This document shows, piece by piece, positions 1 through 13,179 of a DNA stretch of 64,000 nt. Position numbers and translations under genes: made by a program. Position 1 is the first letter of the stretch. Each line of letters opens with the position of its first letter. Below the pieces are notes generated by a model. It searched no databases, was not told the DNA's origin, and worked only from the letters and a program-made list of their open reading frames with translations. Origin of the DNA: Loxodes magnus (taxonomy: Eukaryota > Ciliophora > Karyorelictea > Loxodida > Loxodidae); NCBI GenBank assembly GCA_946699065.1, contig CAMPDV010002016.1:27942-91941 (forward strand). Direction: 5' to 3'.

Positions 1-1590
1 AAATAGGAATTTGATACATTTGAGTACATTTTCAAACGTAATCTTTTTACAGATATTCTAAAAAAAATTTTAATAAACTTATAATAATTAATGGAAAATA
101 GTGTAAAAGGCTTGTTTTATATGACTAAAACTATATTAATAAATAATTTACAAAAGATAAGATAATTAAATTAGATAAGTACATAAAATTATTTCATCAA
201 TAATATTTAGGAGACCATTTAAGATTTTAAGAACTAGAGTGAAGAGAAAATAAGTTATATTAAAAACCCATAAACAGATTTAATGAGCTTAAAAATTCTT
301 TATCAAGATGAGAGTGAAAGAGAACCATGAATGAAATATAGAAACTTTTAAATTTAGCGTAATTTGCATGGTTAAATGCCAATAATTATAAAATTATGTC
401 TCAATATTTAAAATATTTAAACTCTTATAGTTTATTATTATTACTTATTATTTAAACTTTAAATAGTGAATAAGATTTTTCAATTATTAATTTAAAAAAT
501 TAAAATAAATTATTTTAATAATTATCATTTATTTTATTATTTTAGGCAAAATATGAAAATTTTATAATATAATTCTTGATATATATAAATAATAAAAATG
601 ATAGGAAAATAAAATTTAATCATTTAGCATTTATAATATTAAAGGATAGTTTTAGTTAAAATATGTTTTTAAATAAAAGAAATAAAATAATTTAATTATA
701 GTTAAATATTTTATGTAAGTATAATTTTCTTATTATTAGCAAATTAATAATAATTACTTATATTTAAAATTCTTTAACTAACAATTATAAAATAATTAAT
801 TTACCATAATTATATTAAGTTTAATTAAATTTTGATATATAAATTAATAATTTATACTTAACTTTAAAATATAATAAAAGTTAGTTAAGATTATTATTAT
901 AATTACTTATATTACTTAGAACTAAAAATTATACATTCATTAAATTTATAATTATTGATAATTCTTTATTAATTTTATTTTATAAAGTTATCTCTAAAGA
1001 TATGTTTAACTATATTTACTTTTTAATTTACTAAATTATTGTTTTAATTATTGTAGACATTAATTATCAAATGTGAACTTTTATATTTTTATAATCTAGT
1101 AATCAAATGCTTATTCTTAACCAATTATTTAAAACTCTTATCAAAATTATGAAAAGCATCCTCTTTATTAGTTTTAAATTGATACAAAGATAATTAATTC
1201 TAGCATATAATTATTTAATTATTTAATTATTTGATATAGTATTTTTAATATTAATATCTTACTATTATAAAGGATTATTTTAAACTATATTTTGCTATCA
1301 TTTAGAATTTATATTATTAAAGTAATAAAGCTAAAGTTCTCTTTAGTTTACTTAGAATTTAAATTCCTTTTAGATATTTCTTCCTTTATATTATCTATGT
1401 TTTATTAATTATAGTTAAATAAAGAGTTCTTTAAATGGCTTAATTAGCAATTTAATTAGTTTTTAGAACTTAAATTTTAATATGTATTTATAAAAATAAA
1501 TGGTATAAATTTAAGCTATTTAGTAATAATATTTCACTTTAATAAAAGATTTATTGTATGAAACTGTTTATTTAAATTTTAAATTTAAAT
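1..1590. other. AT-rich sequence without a recognisable gene
   Basis: Homologous to 48,838-50,400. I see poly-A/T and short AT motifs but no recognisable domain, RNA gene or depleted-stop frame. It lies on the 3' side of the minus-strand retroelement that follows. Confidence 0.5.
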
Positions 1591-1599
1591 ATTTTTGAC

Positions 1600-4345
1600 A
1601 TCTATAACTGCAAGAATTGCTTACTTCAATAAGACATTAGTAAATGTTTTTAATGTTTTTAATATAATCTTGAACTCATCAATTTTAAATTACTCTTGTT
1701 ATAGTCTCTCTTTTATGTCTTCCTTTTTTACTTTTTTCATTTCTAAAAATCTAATCTTCTTGATATAAGTTTCTTGTGAAATATTTTTATTTATAAATCT
1801 AAATATCCCAAATAAGACTTTGGAAAGAAGTTTATAAGTATTTAATCATATATTATAAAGCGTCTTAAGTCATAATTCCCAATCTTTTACGATAGTCAAT
1901 CTCTTGTATTAGAATAGTATATACATCTAAAAATGTGCTAAATTTTACCATACTCTCCACACATACAGTAGGGATTATCAATAGGATAATGATGATCTTA
2001 AAGATCTTTTCTAAAATTATAAGATTGGGTTCTAAGTTTATATATACTGATAATTTATTGTCTAAATTATTTGTTCAACTTAGTGTAAGTAATTACTAGA
2101 AATTGGTTAAGATACGAAACTGCTTAGTATATATTTTAGCTATTTTCATTCTCTTAAACTTTTGAGTAGCTATATTATAGAAATATTATTGTATTTTGTC
2201 TCTTATATATTTAGTAAAAAATTTTTAATTTGTACTAATCTTGGAATTCTACAGGGCGATACTATAGGGGTCTGATAATTGCTAAATTTGATCATAGCAT
2301 TGAAATCCTTTTATTCAGTTCGTAATGAAATTGTCGATGTTGGAAAATCAATACTTTCTTATTTCATTTTATAATAGAATTTAAAACACTTTATTGCCAT
2401 AATGTGTTTGAAATATAACCAGTTTAAATCTATGAAACATAACTTTTTAATGTTTAAGTTGCTGCTTGAAATGCTTTTCTTTAAATCATTCTCGTACTTG
2501 ATTCAATTCTATTCAAAACTCAAGTTATTCCTCTCTGAATACACCATGGTATTAGTTCTCTCCATATTCTGCTTTAGGTAATGTAAAAAGTCTGCATAAA
2601 GTTTTAAAATATCAAGAAATCACATTCTTATATCTTATAAGTTAAAAAACAGCTTTTTCATTGCAGCTAAATACTTGAACGTGACTTCTCTACAATGAGA
2701 ATTAAAATTCTTCTTCTGATGTAGCATTACATCTAAATATGTAACTAGTTCCTTTTAAATAATTGGTTAATTATCTAATCATAAATTTAAATTTATTATT
2801 TCTAATGTTTCTTTAAAATTTAGATGCATTCAGATTTGATAAATTTGATCTTTAATTGAGTTTATGTAAAAATGCTTACTTGCTTCATTTATTAACTCCT
2901 TCATCTACTTTGAAGTTTTGGAAAGAAGAATCAAATCATCTGCTCATCGTCGGCATGCGAAGCTAAAACTCCAACCCTGATATTTGAATCCCAATCAGGT
3001 ATTTTTACTTTCCAAATATCTAATTACTATGTCATATGGTCCATGTGACTTTCTTTACATAACTCCATTGTTGTATTATAATGTTCTGATGTTCTTTCCT
3101 TATTTTAAATGAAGAATTTAGGTTTTTGTAAAACAACTCTAAGGCTATTATTATTCCAAGTGGTAGTTTAACTCTCTTAAGTTAATCAAACAAAAGTCTT
3201 CTTTCTATTGAGTCAAACATTTTTTCAGCATCTATCAGTGTTGCTATCAATTTAGTCTTACTTTTAGCACTTTTCCGATAGTTATCAATTATTTGTTATA
3301 TTATTCAAATTTATTAAGTTTTTTATCTAATTTTTATAAATCCCATTTATGAAGGGTGAATCAAATTTCTCTAATAAATTAGATTGTATAGTCTTTTTGT
3401 TAAAGTTTTATCATATAGTTTTATAATAATATTAATAAGAGAAATAGGTAGTCAGTTTTTCCAGTCATCTTTATTTCTTTTTTTAAATATTGGAATTACC
3501 GACAATGTATTTAAATTCCTAAGGGCTTCTTCCAAATCTTAACATATTATTCAGAAAAGAGTGAAGAATTATTAACTAATATTTTCCACCTCATTTCAGA
3601 AGTTCACTTTTTATTCTGTCTAGACCAGCTGCTTTTCCATTCGTAATTTCTTTTATAATTTTTTGTATTTCTTGTATGGTAAAAAGATAAAATCCTTATA
3701 AATATTAGAGTTGATAATCTTTAATTTCTTAAATACTATCTTATATTTTATCTATTTTTTAATTACTGAGATTTATTTATTATTTAGTTAGATTAGAATG
3801 TTTGTTAAAAGTGCAATGCTCCCATGAATCAATGGATTTATTTTTGATTTCTTAATCAAAGTTCATTTAATTAATTTTTTTAGGCTTTTTAATTTTCTTA
3901 GTATTTGAAAATATTTCTTTAGCATCTCCATTTAGAAGTAAAAATTTCTTTTTTGCTTTATTTTTTCAAACTTTCACAAATTAGAATTGAAGTCATTCAG
4001 AATGTCGTTTCACATTTCATGAATATTAGTTACTTATTAGTTTATTCTTCCAGATTTTATGTGAGCTTCTCTATATAATGAGTTAGCTCTTTTAGGCCTA
4101 TATATTTCTTAGTAAGATCTTGAGGAAAATTGTTATAACTTGAGTCTGGAATAAAGAATCCTAATGTTTAATCAGCATAGTATTAGATGTTATTTTTGAT
4201 AAATTTATATTAAACTTCAAGATTATCTTAATCTATCTAAAAGAATTCTAGATAAGTTTGCAGAAAATATTCTAAATATTTTTGACGATATATTGCATCT
4301 TATAAACTATTTATTTTATATTTCCTCAAATTCTTGCACATTTTC
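1600..4345 (-). mobile_element. Non-LTR retrotransposon relic (linker, reverse transcriptase, CCHC C-terminus)
   Basis: Read from high to low coordinates, this is the 3' part of a non-LTR (LINE-type) element. A linker (about 4,345-3,720) has a GFFIPDSSYN segment matching the 47-kb element. The reverse transcriptase follows: NWLPISLIN, equivalent to the family NWRPISLL box (about 3,465-3,430, its Trp encoded by TGA at 3,454-3,452); the HPSQMGF box; motif A as LIDAEKMFDSIERRLLFDQL (about 3,250-3,180); and an ADDLILL box (about 2,950-2,930), which is the YxDD catalytic motif. Near 1,967-1,925 is the C-terminal knuckle CMCGEYGKIQHIFRC, followed by RDW with TGA as Trp. Several frame changes, including one beside the ADD box, show it is dead. 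No endonuclease is present, so it is 5'-truncated. Copy 2 at 50.4-52.7 kb is more damaged. Confidence 0.88.
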
Positions 4346-5980
4346 AATTAATCTCATATAAAATTAAGTTTTGTTTTATAAATCAATTTGCAGGAAAAAA
4401 TTATCTTTTTAAGCTATAATATCATCTTATCACTGTTTATCTTATAAAAGAATTGTTTTAATAATTAAGTTTTTATCTTTAAATAATCTAGCAATTTTCA
4501 GTTGATATCATACTTTATGAATAAATATAATTACAATCTTTAAAATATCAATCAAATAGATAAATGAACAATAAATAATGACTATTTAATTAGAAAATGA
4601 ATATGAAAACATTTTAATTTAATTTCTTGATAAGATATTTTAAATTTAAATAAGTGCTTAATCTTTTAAAAATTATATTAAATAAAGCATTTTAAATATT
4701 ATTATATTTATGAATATTTAGTATTTTAAATTAAAAATTACTATATTGTATATTAAAGCAAACATTTATTAAAGGAATGCTTAAATTATAAATTATAATT
4801 TAGTTGTCTAATAATTTAGAATAAAACAAAAAATAGTTCATTATTAAGATCATTTATGAAATTGTGTACTATTACCATTATCGGCTTAGTAGAAACTTTG
4901 CTTTTTATTATGCTATATATGTTTCTTTTTATATTGTACGAAATATTTCCCATTTTTTATAGATATAATTATAATAGTTATTAACTTACACTTTGTATAT
5001 TATTTTAATTAATACAAAAGATTAAAGCTTTTAACCTTTTTTGATATAATCAAAACTATATTGATTTCTTAATTATTTACACTTTCATTTTGCTAATTCT
5101 TATTATTTAATATTAGAATATAATTTTATTCTTATTTTAGATGGAATATAAGATAATTTACAAGAAAGTGAAGATTTTTATAATTTTCCATATATTCAAA
5201 TTATTTATATAGTTTACTAGCAAATGCTTTTATATGATAAATAATCAATCAATTTTTTAAAAAGCTTTCAACTTTAATAAAATAGCTTCATTAGAAATTC
5301 AAATTTTAAGATTAATAAATAAAATCGATTTTCTATATACATAATAGATATATTCAAGTTGCTTAAAATCAGAAAGTTTATCTTTAAAGCTTTTCTTTTA
5401 ATATTACAGAATGAGAAAAATCTTAAAGAGAAAAAATACTTAATATAGCAATTTTTCTTAAAAACTTGTTTTTCTCTTCTAAATTAACATCTTTTCGCAA
5501 ACTAAAAACAGATAGTTAGTCGTAGTAAGCTCTTTTCAAAACTCTTTTACTAATCTTAAATTTTTAATATTTTTATAATTATTATAATAAAGCAGAATAT
5601 TTTTAAACTTGATTAATAAATTTTTGTTTCTATATTTTATATAGTTAGGTTAGATATATTATTTAGATTCTTGTTTAATTCCTTTTTTTAGATTCTTTGT
5701 AAATTGGCATAAAATTTATTATTACAGATGTATTATACCTCATTTTTTCTACTTGATTGATCATATTTTTATAAAGAGATTTTTTAGCTCTTTTTAGATT
5801 AGTTATTTTAAAAATTCGCAATATCTATTAAAAAGGTAGTTTTAAGCCCTCTTATAGAAAATTTTTTAACTAATTTATTTCTTCCTAAAATTGTAATTTA
5901 TTTTTTTATATTTACTTCTTAAAAGTTATTTAAAAAACTTTTCAAATCTTTTAAAATTCTATCCCTTTAAGAAAAGGATT
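4346..5980. other. Shared AT-rich spacer, no gene recognised
   Basis: Present in all three unit copies (also about 26,550-28,180 and about 53,919-55,200 after the retroelement insertion). It contains long conserved blocks but no domain or RNA signature that I can support. The only short standard-code ORF here, at 54,029-54,235 in copy 2, is interrupted in the other copies. Confidence 0.5.
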
Positions 5981-6520
5981 TATCCATCCCGAAAATCTTT
6001 TGAAGCGAAAAAAGGATAATTTTTTCACGATTTCATGGTTATTTTATTATATCTCCTTTTTTCTTTAGATCCTTTTCATTTAAGTAAATTATTATAATAT
6101 TAAAAATTTTTAAAACGAATTTTTTCATTTACTAGAAAAGATGTTCAAAATAAAAATTGTATTTTTTCCAAAGCATAAACAATAAATGTTTTTTATAATT
6201 TCAAACATAATTAACCTTATCAAAAATATACTTTTAAATAAAAAAGAAAAAAAGTTTTGTTTAAAATTTTTCAAAAATTTTTCTTAAAAACAAAAATTTT
6301 TTTTTATTTTTACAAAAAACCATTTCAACAAAAAAAATTTCCAAATTCTATTTTAATATAAAATTTTTTTAATTCCTATTTTTTCTCAAAAATCTTTTAT
6401 ATTTGGAATTTTTTCTTGAAATTTTATTCCAATTTTAAAATTTTTTATCCCGAAATAATTAAATTTATTCCGTGCCGAAAATCTTTGGTAGTGTAAAACG
6501 CTGAGACAAAAACAAATTTT
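5981..6520. repeat. CCCGAAA-type motif array downstream of WD40 copy A
   Basis: Two members of a conserved motif lie 3' of the minus-strand WD40 gene: one near 5,985-6,010 (CATCCCGAAAATCTTTTGA) and one near 6,470-6,505 (CCGAAAATCTTTGGTAGTG, then TAAAACGCTGAG). Between and beside them are A/T-rich blocks such as TTTATCCCGAAAT. The same arrangement follows every WD40 copy in the window. The motif is far more GC-rich than its surroundings. Function unknown. Confidence 0.7.
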
Positions 6521-6891
6521 TTATTTTCATGAAATTTAAACTCTAAAATTGAAAGATAATGATAAATAAAAAACTTAATATCGGAAAATTTTTTCCAAAT
6601 CGGAAACGAAAAATATTAAACTTAAATTTATTTTACGTCTTCATTTACCAAAATTATATTTTAAATATTTTTAAACATTACCACTTTATATCAACATACC
6701 TCACTAATTTCAATAACATATCACTCAACCTTTTTTTAAACCAATAATATTTAAGAATATAACAAATTTTAAATAAATAAAAAAAAACTTCATAAAACTA
6801 AAAACATTATTAACATTAAACATTCATTTAAATGCATTACCAATATCTTATATTTAATCGTAAAATTTAATTAAGTCAAATCATAAGTTAC

Positions 6892-7978
6892 TCAACTCGA
6901 AACTCTCCACTTTCTCACAGTATTGTCCCATCCTCCCGATACCAACCATCTATTGTCAACACTCAATGCTATAGAAGATATTGATCCTGCATGCCCTTAT
7001 AAAGTCTATATACACTCACCTTTATCAAAATTTCAGATCTTGATTGTTTTATCATCAGAACCAGAAAATATAACACTTGAATCAACACTTAACTGAATAC
7101 TATGTATAACATCTGCGTGACCTTAAAGAGTACGAATACACTAACCAGAAGAGAAGTCCCATATCTTAATTGTCCTGTCATCCGAACCTGATATTATATA
7201 CCTATTATCCTTAGACACTTTTACCGATGAAACAGAACCTGAATGCCCAGTAAGATTTCGCAAAAGCTGACCTGTCTAGAAATCCCAAATCTTTATTGTT
7301 GTATCCCAAGATCCTGATATAATATATCTAGAGTCATAGGAGATTATTACCGATATAACATCAGAAGTATGCCCCGTTATAGTTCTTTGGAGAGCACCAT
7401 TGTGGAAATTTCAGATCTTTATAGTGTTATCGTAAGATCCCGATACAATATAGCTAGAGTCTGGGGAGATTACTACCGATCAAACTCAATCATTATGTCC
7501 CGACAAAGTTCTTTGGAGATCACCAGTCTATAAGTTTCAGATCTTGATCATGTTATCAGCAGACGCCGATATAATATACTTAGAGTCATAGGAGATTACT
7601 ACCGATCAAATAGTAGAAGTATGCCCTGTTATAGTTCTTATGAAGGAACCTGTCTGGAAATTCCAGATTTTTATCGAATTTTCAGGAAATCCAGAACCTG
7701 ATACAATCCAATTTAGGTCACTTGATATGGCTACCGATAAAACAGGTGAAGAGTGACCAGTGAGGACTTAGTCTAAAAAATATTAAAGAAATACCTTTAC
7801 TTTGGTCATAACTGATCTTGTTTATTAACTTTTAGTAGCATAAGTTAGGCAGAATTTCATACTTAAAATGAAGTAGAGATATTTTCCCTAGTATGTGGCT
7901 TCTCGCTCTTAAGAGTTTTCTTAAAAAAATACTTTTAGTAAATTGCTCTTCTTTTTTCTCCATTTATTTTTTCACCAT
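6892..7978 (-). CDS. Seven-bladed WD40 protein, copy A (intact, one tiny intron)
   Basis: Predicted 354-residue WD40 beta-propeller, a protein-interaction scaffold; substrate unknown. After about 61 basic N-terminal residues come seven WD repeats, each about 42 residues: GH, then about 20 residues, then SGS.D.TIKIW. Canonical Trp positions are encoded interchangeably by TGG and TGA (for example KIWNF, and NDWVWS with both Trp as TGA), and TAG/TAA encode Gln (SGQCIRTLQGH). An intron at 7,773-7,794 (22 nt, GTATTT..TTTTAG), or 7,773-7,800 with an upstream GTAAAG donor (28 nt), restores the frame; 1,087 minus 22 is divisible by 3. I start at the ATG at 7,978 because its equivalent is kept in copies C and E; a second ATG lies at 7,963. 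The stop is the TGA after WRVSS. There is no NACHT or kinase domain nearby. The propeller call is very secure; the role is not known. Confidence 0.93.
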
Positions 7979-10540
7979 TTTAATTTTTATAACTTATTTC
8001 AATAAATATTTAAATAAAATAACTCAATAAATTTTACTTACTTAATTTCAATAAAATTAAACAATTAAATTATTTATTAAACATATTTATAAATATCTTG
8101 TTAAACATTGATTTTTCTATTTTTGTCTTAAAACGAGACAAGATATTAAACTAATAGTGTACAAACTTTTACAATTTTAATTATTTTATATCCTTTTATT
8201 TTTAAATAAAAGGACAATTTATTATATCAAAAGTTTATAACGAAGAATTGTATCCTTATTATAATAACTTTAATATGCATTTATTAATTATTACTTATTT
8301 GTGCTTAAAATAAAAGACTCTTAATAAGAAAACCTTATTTCTTTATAGACCCTTTCAAATGATAAATAAAATATTACAATTCTTTTAAATCTACTGTTAT
8401 TAATTATTATTTTTCACTTACATTTAATCAAAAAAAATTATTTCTTTAAGCTATTTACTAATTAAAAAAATTAAATAAAATAAGTTTCTTATTAACTAGT
8501 TTGAATAAATATTAAAAAACATAAAATTATTTAAAACAAAGTATTTTTAGAATATATAAGATAAACTCTTTTAATTGCCCACTTTCTTACTGCTATTTAA
8601 TTAAAACTTTTTATTTATAAAGGTCTCTCTTATAATAATAAACTAATATAATTTATTATAATGTTGATTCTAAGCAAAATATATAAATGTAATAAATATA
8701 AGTAGTAGAAAGTAAATATTTAAACTAACTATAAATGGTGTATCACTAATTTTATCTTACAATTATTAAATAGTAATATTTAATTTTATTATTAAAATAA
8801 GCTTTAATATGTTTAATTATGTCTATTAAATACTTAAAATTTTATCCTTTTAGCTTTATTAGTTATTAATTTAATTTCTCTTTAATTTAAATATTAGATT
8901 AGTTATAATTAATACATTTAGATAACTTTCTCTTTTTATAGCAAACTAATATTATATTTATTATTTATGCTATTTTTGTAATTATCATTTCTAATTAATA
9001 ATACCTAAATTATTCTAGATTATTTAAAGATAAAAACTTAATTCTATTATTCTATACTTATCCAAAAAACATAGTTATCACTATTAATACTCTCTTTATT
9101 AAAATAAGTTGTTTGTTACTAAGAAAATTATAAGTTTTTAAGTAAGAAAGCATATTTTTAATATCTTCTATTACTATTTTCTGAATTAATAGAAAGAGTA
9201 AACTTAACATAATATGTTTCTTTGTAATAAGCATGAGATAATATAAGTATTAGATTAGCTAGTATAAGTTATTTAAAACTAAAATTAAAGCCACAATAAA
9301 TCCTAGTCTAGTTGACTTTAGTCATAAAATTTAAAAGGAATGCAATTTTTAGTAGTAATAAGAAAGTATTTAAATAAACATAAAGAAAGTGAGAAAAAAA
9401 TTAAACCTACAAGATAAGAGTTTTAAAGCTTAAATTGAAATTTATTAATTAAAAGATTTAAGAATATCATTTGCTATCTAGAATGAAATAGCTGCTAAAC
9501 TTTAATTTTTTTCTGAATAAATTAAAATAATAAATTGCAACCAAAAGGCATGATTGATATTTAAAAAATATTTAAGTTTGCAAGTAGTTACAAATTGGAT
9601 ATTGAGCATGGTTTAACAAGTGCTTCTTAAGATAAAATAGAATAACAAAAGTTTTATAGAAGAATAAATATTATAGAATTCCAGTGCTTCTAAATAGAAA
9701 AAAAAGAAATCACTAAAATTTAATTAATCAAAGTCTTAAATAAAAAAGTTGCTATTAAATGAGAAATGTACATGTCCAAAGTGGTTGCCAAAATGTCTAC
9801 TTTGAACTTATAAATCTAAGAATTGTCCTTTTGAAAAATTAAAAAAATGTAAATCCTTCTAGAACTAGAATATTCAATGGCTTTTATAAAATTTAGATTG
9901 AAATATTCATGCAATAGCTCCGAGATCTAAATTTTCGAAGTAGCATAATTTTACACACTCTTTAAGTTTTTCAATTTCTTGATAATCTTAAATCAAAAAT
10001 TTTCAGTTACGTTTATTTTTTATTCTCTTAGGAATATAAAAATTGCTGTTTTTTTCTCCAACTTTGCAATATCTTAAATTGAATTTGCTACTTCATTCAC
10101 TACACTATTCAATAGACATAAATTTAAATCCCAAAACTACAAAAGCATTCATACTTTAGTCTCTTGAAAGCATTATCAGTTTAATCCTTTATAGATCTAT
10201 CTGCTTAACTTCCCTTTTCTTAATTTAGATCATACTACTCTATTTTGATTTTCCTTATATCTTTAAGCTAAAATAAACCTAAAATATTAACTACCATAAA
10301 AAAGCATTAAAGCTAGATTTTATTTTTAAATTAGTTTAATATACTTATTAGTAAATATCTTGTAAATAAAAGCTTAGAATGAAATATATAGTATATTTAA
10401 AGGTTTAATGTATCTTGTTAGTTTATTAAGATACATAAATAAGAAGTATTATACAGAATTAGGCTATCTTTAATTAAAGATACTGAGTCTAGTAATCTTA
10501 ATAATATATTAATTTAACTAGTAATGCTCCAATATAATAA
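7979..10540. other. Shared AT-rich region between the WD40 and coiled-coil genes
   Basis: Homologous to about 31,768-34,373 and 58,108-60,663. Some minus-strand segments (about 9,600-10,300) read as protein-like, but small indels between copies change the frame there (for example near 9,920, 33,690 and 60,045), so I call no gene. Confidence 0.4.
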
Positions 10541-12015
10541 TCAATTAAATACTTTAATGGATTTATTAACTTTGAGGCTAGTACTTTGAAGTTGTTTTTT
10601 GGTCAGTTTGAACTTGCTTTCTTCTCTAATCATTTCAATTTACTGTTCATTGATATGTAGTTCCTCGCTCTTACACTTAATTTGTCTTTCTTTAACATAA
10701 ATTTTAAGAAGATAAACTGAAAGAAACTAAGCCAGCAACTAAACTATCTTAATTGATTCATATAAGCAAGCAGCAACTTTGAAGTTAAATCTACTTCTTA
10801 GCTTCAATAATGTAAATCTTCTAAAAAAGAATCATATGAAGTTGTCTATTTTCTTTTACGAAAAGCTTTAAAATAAATCTATCAAATGTTTTTTGTTTTA
10901 AGCTCCAGATTCCACTTATTAGGTAAGTAAATGATATATATGTTCCTTAATCCTTAAATCTTATAGCTTAAATTGATTATTTTTTTGCTTTTTTCTTCCT
11001 TCTCAAAGAAAGTTGTTTAGTATCTTTATATTGCTAGATTAAACTCCTCATTGTAGCTCTGAGACTAAACTTGCAATTTAAAAAATTGAAAGCAGGGAGT
11101 TTAAAAATTTTTTACAAGTCAGCTTTACTTGGCAGTTATATTCAGCATGTTAAAAGTAATAGGAGACTCATTGAGATTCTTTAATTTTAAATATCTATCG
11201 TTGATGGGATATTCCTATACTTTTTTCTTTTTTTAATTCCTTTAGCTCAAACTATTCTTTCAAGAGTAAGAATTCTTCTAAACCTCTTTTGGTTTTATCA
11301 GATAATCTTTAAACTATACTTAGTTTCTTTTCAAATCTACCCGTTTATATCCAACGAGGTCTGGATTAAAAGCTAACCGTCTATTTCGTTTCTATCTTTG
11401 AAGATGTGACTTTATTTTAAAGATTAAGTTTCATACTGGGAATGTTTTGTTTTTGGTATTTCGTCTTTTTCTGTTTCTTTGATTTTATTCGGGTATCAGG
11501 CTTAATATTATATATATCAAAATATAGCGAAAAAACTTCCAAAGCTTGATTAGTCTTCTATATATTTTTCTGTTTATCAAGCATTTCTAACTACAAAAAT
11601 ATCGCAATTCTAGCAATGAAGTTAAGTAGAAATCAGACAGCAATTTAATGTTCTCTGCAGCCTTCATCAAAGAGTTCAAAATTTTTAGCAATCCTTAGAG
11701 AAATTAACATCACTAATAAGAATCTCTCGTTTGGAAGTATTTGAGGCTTTTAAATATTTCTTAGATGAATTCATAGACAAAACCAGTCAAGCAATTAATG
11801 ACAAATATAAGATTGTCCAAATACCTCGCTTTATCTTAATTTTAAGCTCATTCTTAGTGTCTATTATTTGCTTCATTCAACATTCTCTACTTTTTACTAA
11901 AATTTGGACTATAGAAATTGATATCTGACTCTGTCTTTTAGATCACTGTTTCTTATTAGAATAGAATTAAATTTTCATCTTGCTGACTTTTCTTTAATGT
12001 TCCTTTATTCACCAT
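10541..12015 (-). CDS. Putative multi-exon coiled-coil protein (unknown function)
   Basis: Not recognised. The best start is the ATG at 12,015, opening MVNKGTLKKSQQDENL, a Gln/Lys/Asn-rich helical segment of about 85 residues that is largely free of hydrophobic noise. Further on, the coding-like signal moves to another minus frame. A 17-nt GT-AG segment near 11,355 would restore the join and lead into a predicted coiled coil (TKRGLEEFLLLKEQFELKEL near 11,290). The tail ERQIKCKSEELHINEQQIEM leads to a TGA at 10,541-10,543. Exon structure is uncertain, because all frames stay open in this code. A short nucleotide match near 11,690 (ATTGCTAAAAATTTT) recalls the zinc-knuckle region of the 25.7-kb Gag-like gene. 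Copy 2 at 60.66-62.14 kb has frame-changing indels in its 3' half. Confidence 0.4.
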
Positions 12016-12484
12016 ATAAAGATCTAAAGGAATTGCCAATAAACAACTTCAAGTAAGTTTTTAAGCTTCACATATTACTAGACTAGACTAAGGTTTTTAT
12101 TAGATCTCACTATCTTGAATCTATTAAACTGATTGGTATTCAAACGTAGTAAGCTAATTACACCTCACTCACTATAACTACAAATAATGGTAAACCTTAA
12201 TATATTTAAAAGAAGTAAAAGCTTGTTATTTTAATAGCAACTTATTTTAACCTAAATAGACAAATAATTAGATATTAAAGTAGCAAGGATATAAGATTAA
12301 CAACCTAGCTTAATTAACTAATCACTATATCCTAATTTTAATAGCCTAGCATTATTATATTACAGTTACTAAGACTATTAGCAACCCTTTATTTTAACAA
12401 AGCAGCTTATTAGTATTATATATTTAGTGCTTTAATGTAAAGACTATAAGAGATATACTTATAACATTTAAATAATTATTAACC

Positions 12485-12739
12485 ATGTATCTTAGTAATA
12501 GCACATCTATATACTATTGTAGAACTTTTAATTTTATAGTGGAAATAGTTAATATGCTTAATTTATTATATTTTTGGTTATTAAACAATATAATGCTAAA
12601 AAGGCTAAAGACTTTTTTAAAAAAACTAATACAAAATTTTATCCTTCAAACAAATTCCTGGAATACAAATTCTATCAATATTGGAATTTTCGCAAAAGAT
12701 TTACCCAATAGGTGGAAAATTCTAAAGAGCCTTAAATGA
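12485..12739 (+). CDS. Small ORF, 84 codons, unknown
   Basis: An ATG-to-TGA frame with no internal TAA, TAG or TGA, which is unusual in DNA this AT-rich; an identical copy lies at 62,612-62,866. The C-terminus (IGIFAKDLPNRWKILKSLK) looks protein-like. The opposite strand is also coding-like, and the two units are almost identical throughout this stretch, so conservation adds nothing. It could be chance. Confidence 0.22.
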   Translation: MYLSNSTSIYYCRTFNFIVEIVNMLNLLYFWLLNNIMLKRLKTFLKKLIQNFILQTNSWNTNSINIGIFAKDLPNRWKILKSLK

Positions 12740-13179
12740 TTATTTCTTTTATCCATAGGCTATTAGCAAACAGACTTGAATAATATTGTACGACTTTATA
12801 ATTATAATATGTTAGATTAAAAGTGAAGATTAGTAAGATTCTTAAGAAATAATATAACTAGGAATAAAGCTAAAATATCAATTCCATTTTGAGGGTTTCT
12901 AATACTTATTTACTAATAAGTATCGAATAGCATTTATTTGATAATTATAAACTTGATAGTGTTTGTTTAATATAATATAGAGAAGGTATTAAAACATTTT
13001 GTTAAAAGTAATAATTAGCTAAACTTAAATAAGTCAAAATAATAATAGAAAACAAAGATTTATTATTTGCTATTAAGCTTCTTATATTAGTTATAAACTT
13101 AATTAATTAATATAAGCCATATATTAGACCAGGTAATAGCAAAATAATTACTATCACTAAAAGAATGTAGTTTTACCAT

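Noticed and set aside
6559..6747. 62-codon plus ORF
   Set aside because: Low-complexity Asn/Phe/Leu product in noncoding AT-rich DNA; frame not kept in sister copies.
6892..7978. WD40 genes as pseudogenes full of stop codons
   Set aside because: The stop codons fall on conserved Trp and Gln positions, frames are intact in three copies, and independent loci show the same reassignment.
11731..11928. Plus-strand ORF of 65 codons, repeated at 61,858-62,055
   Set aside because: It starts at TTG and is antisense to the better minus-strand coding signal beginning at 12,015.
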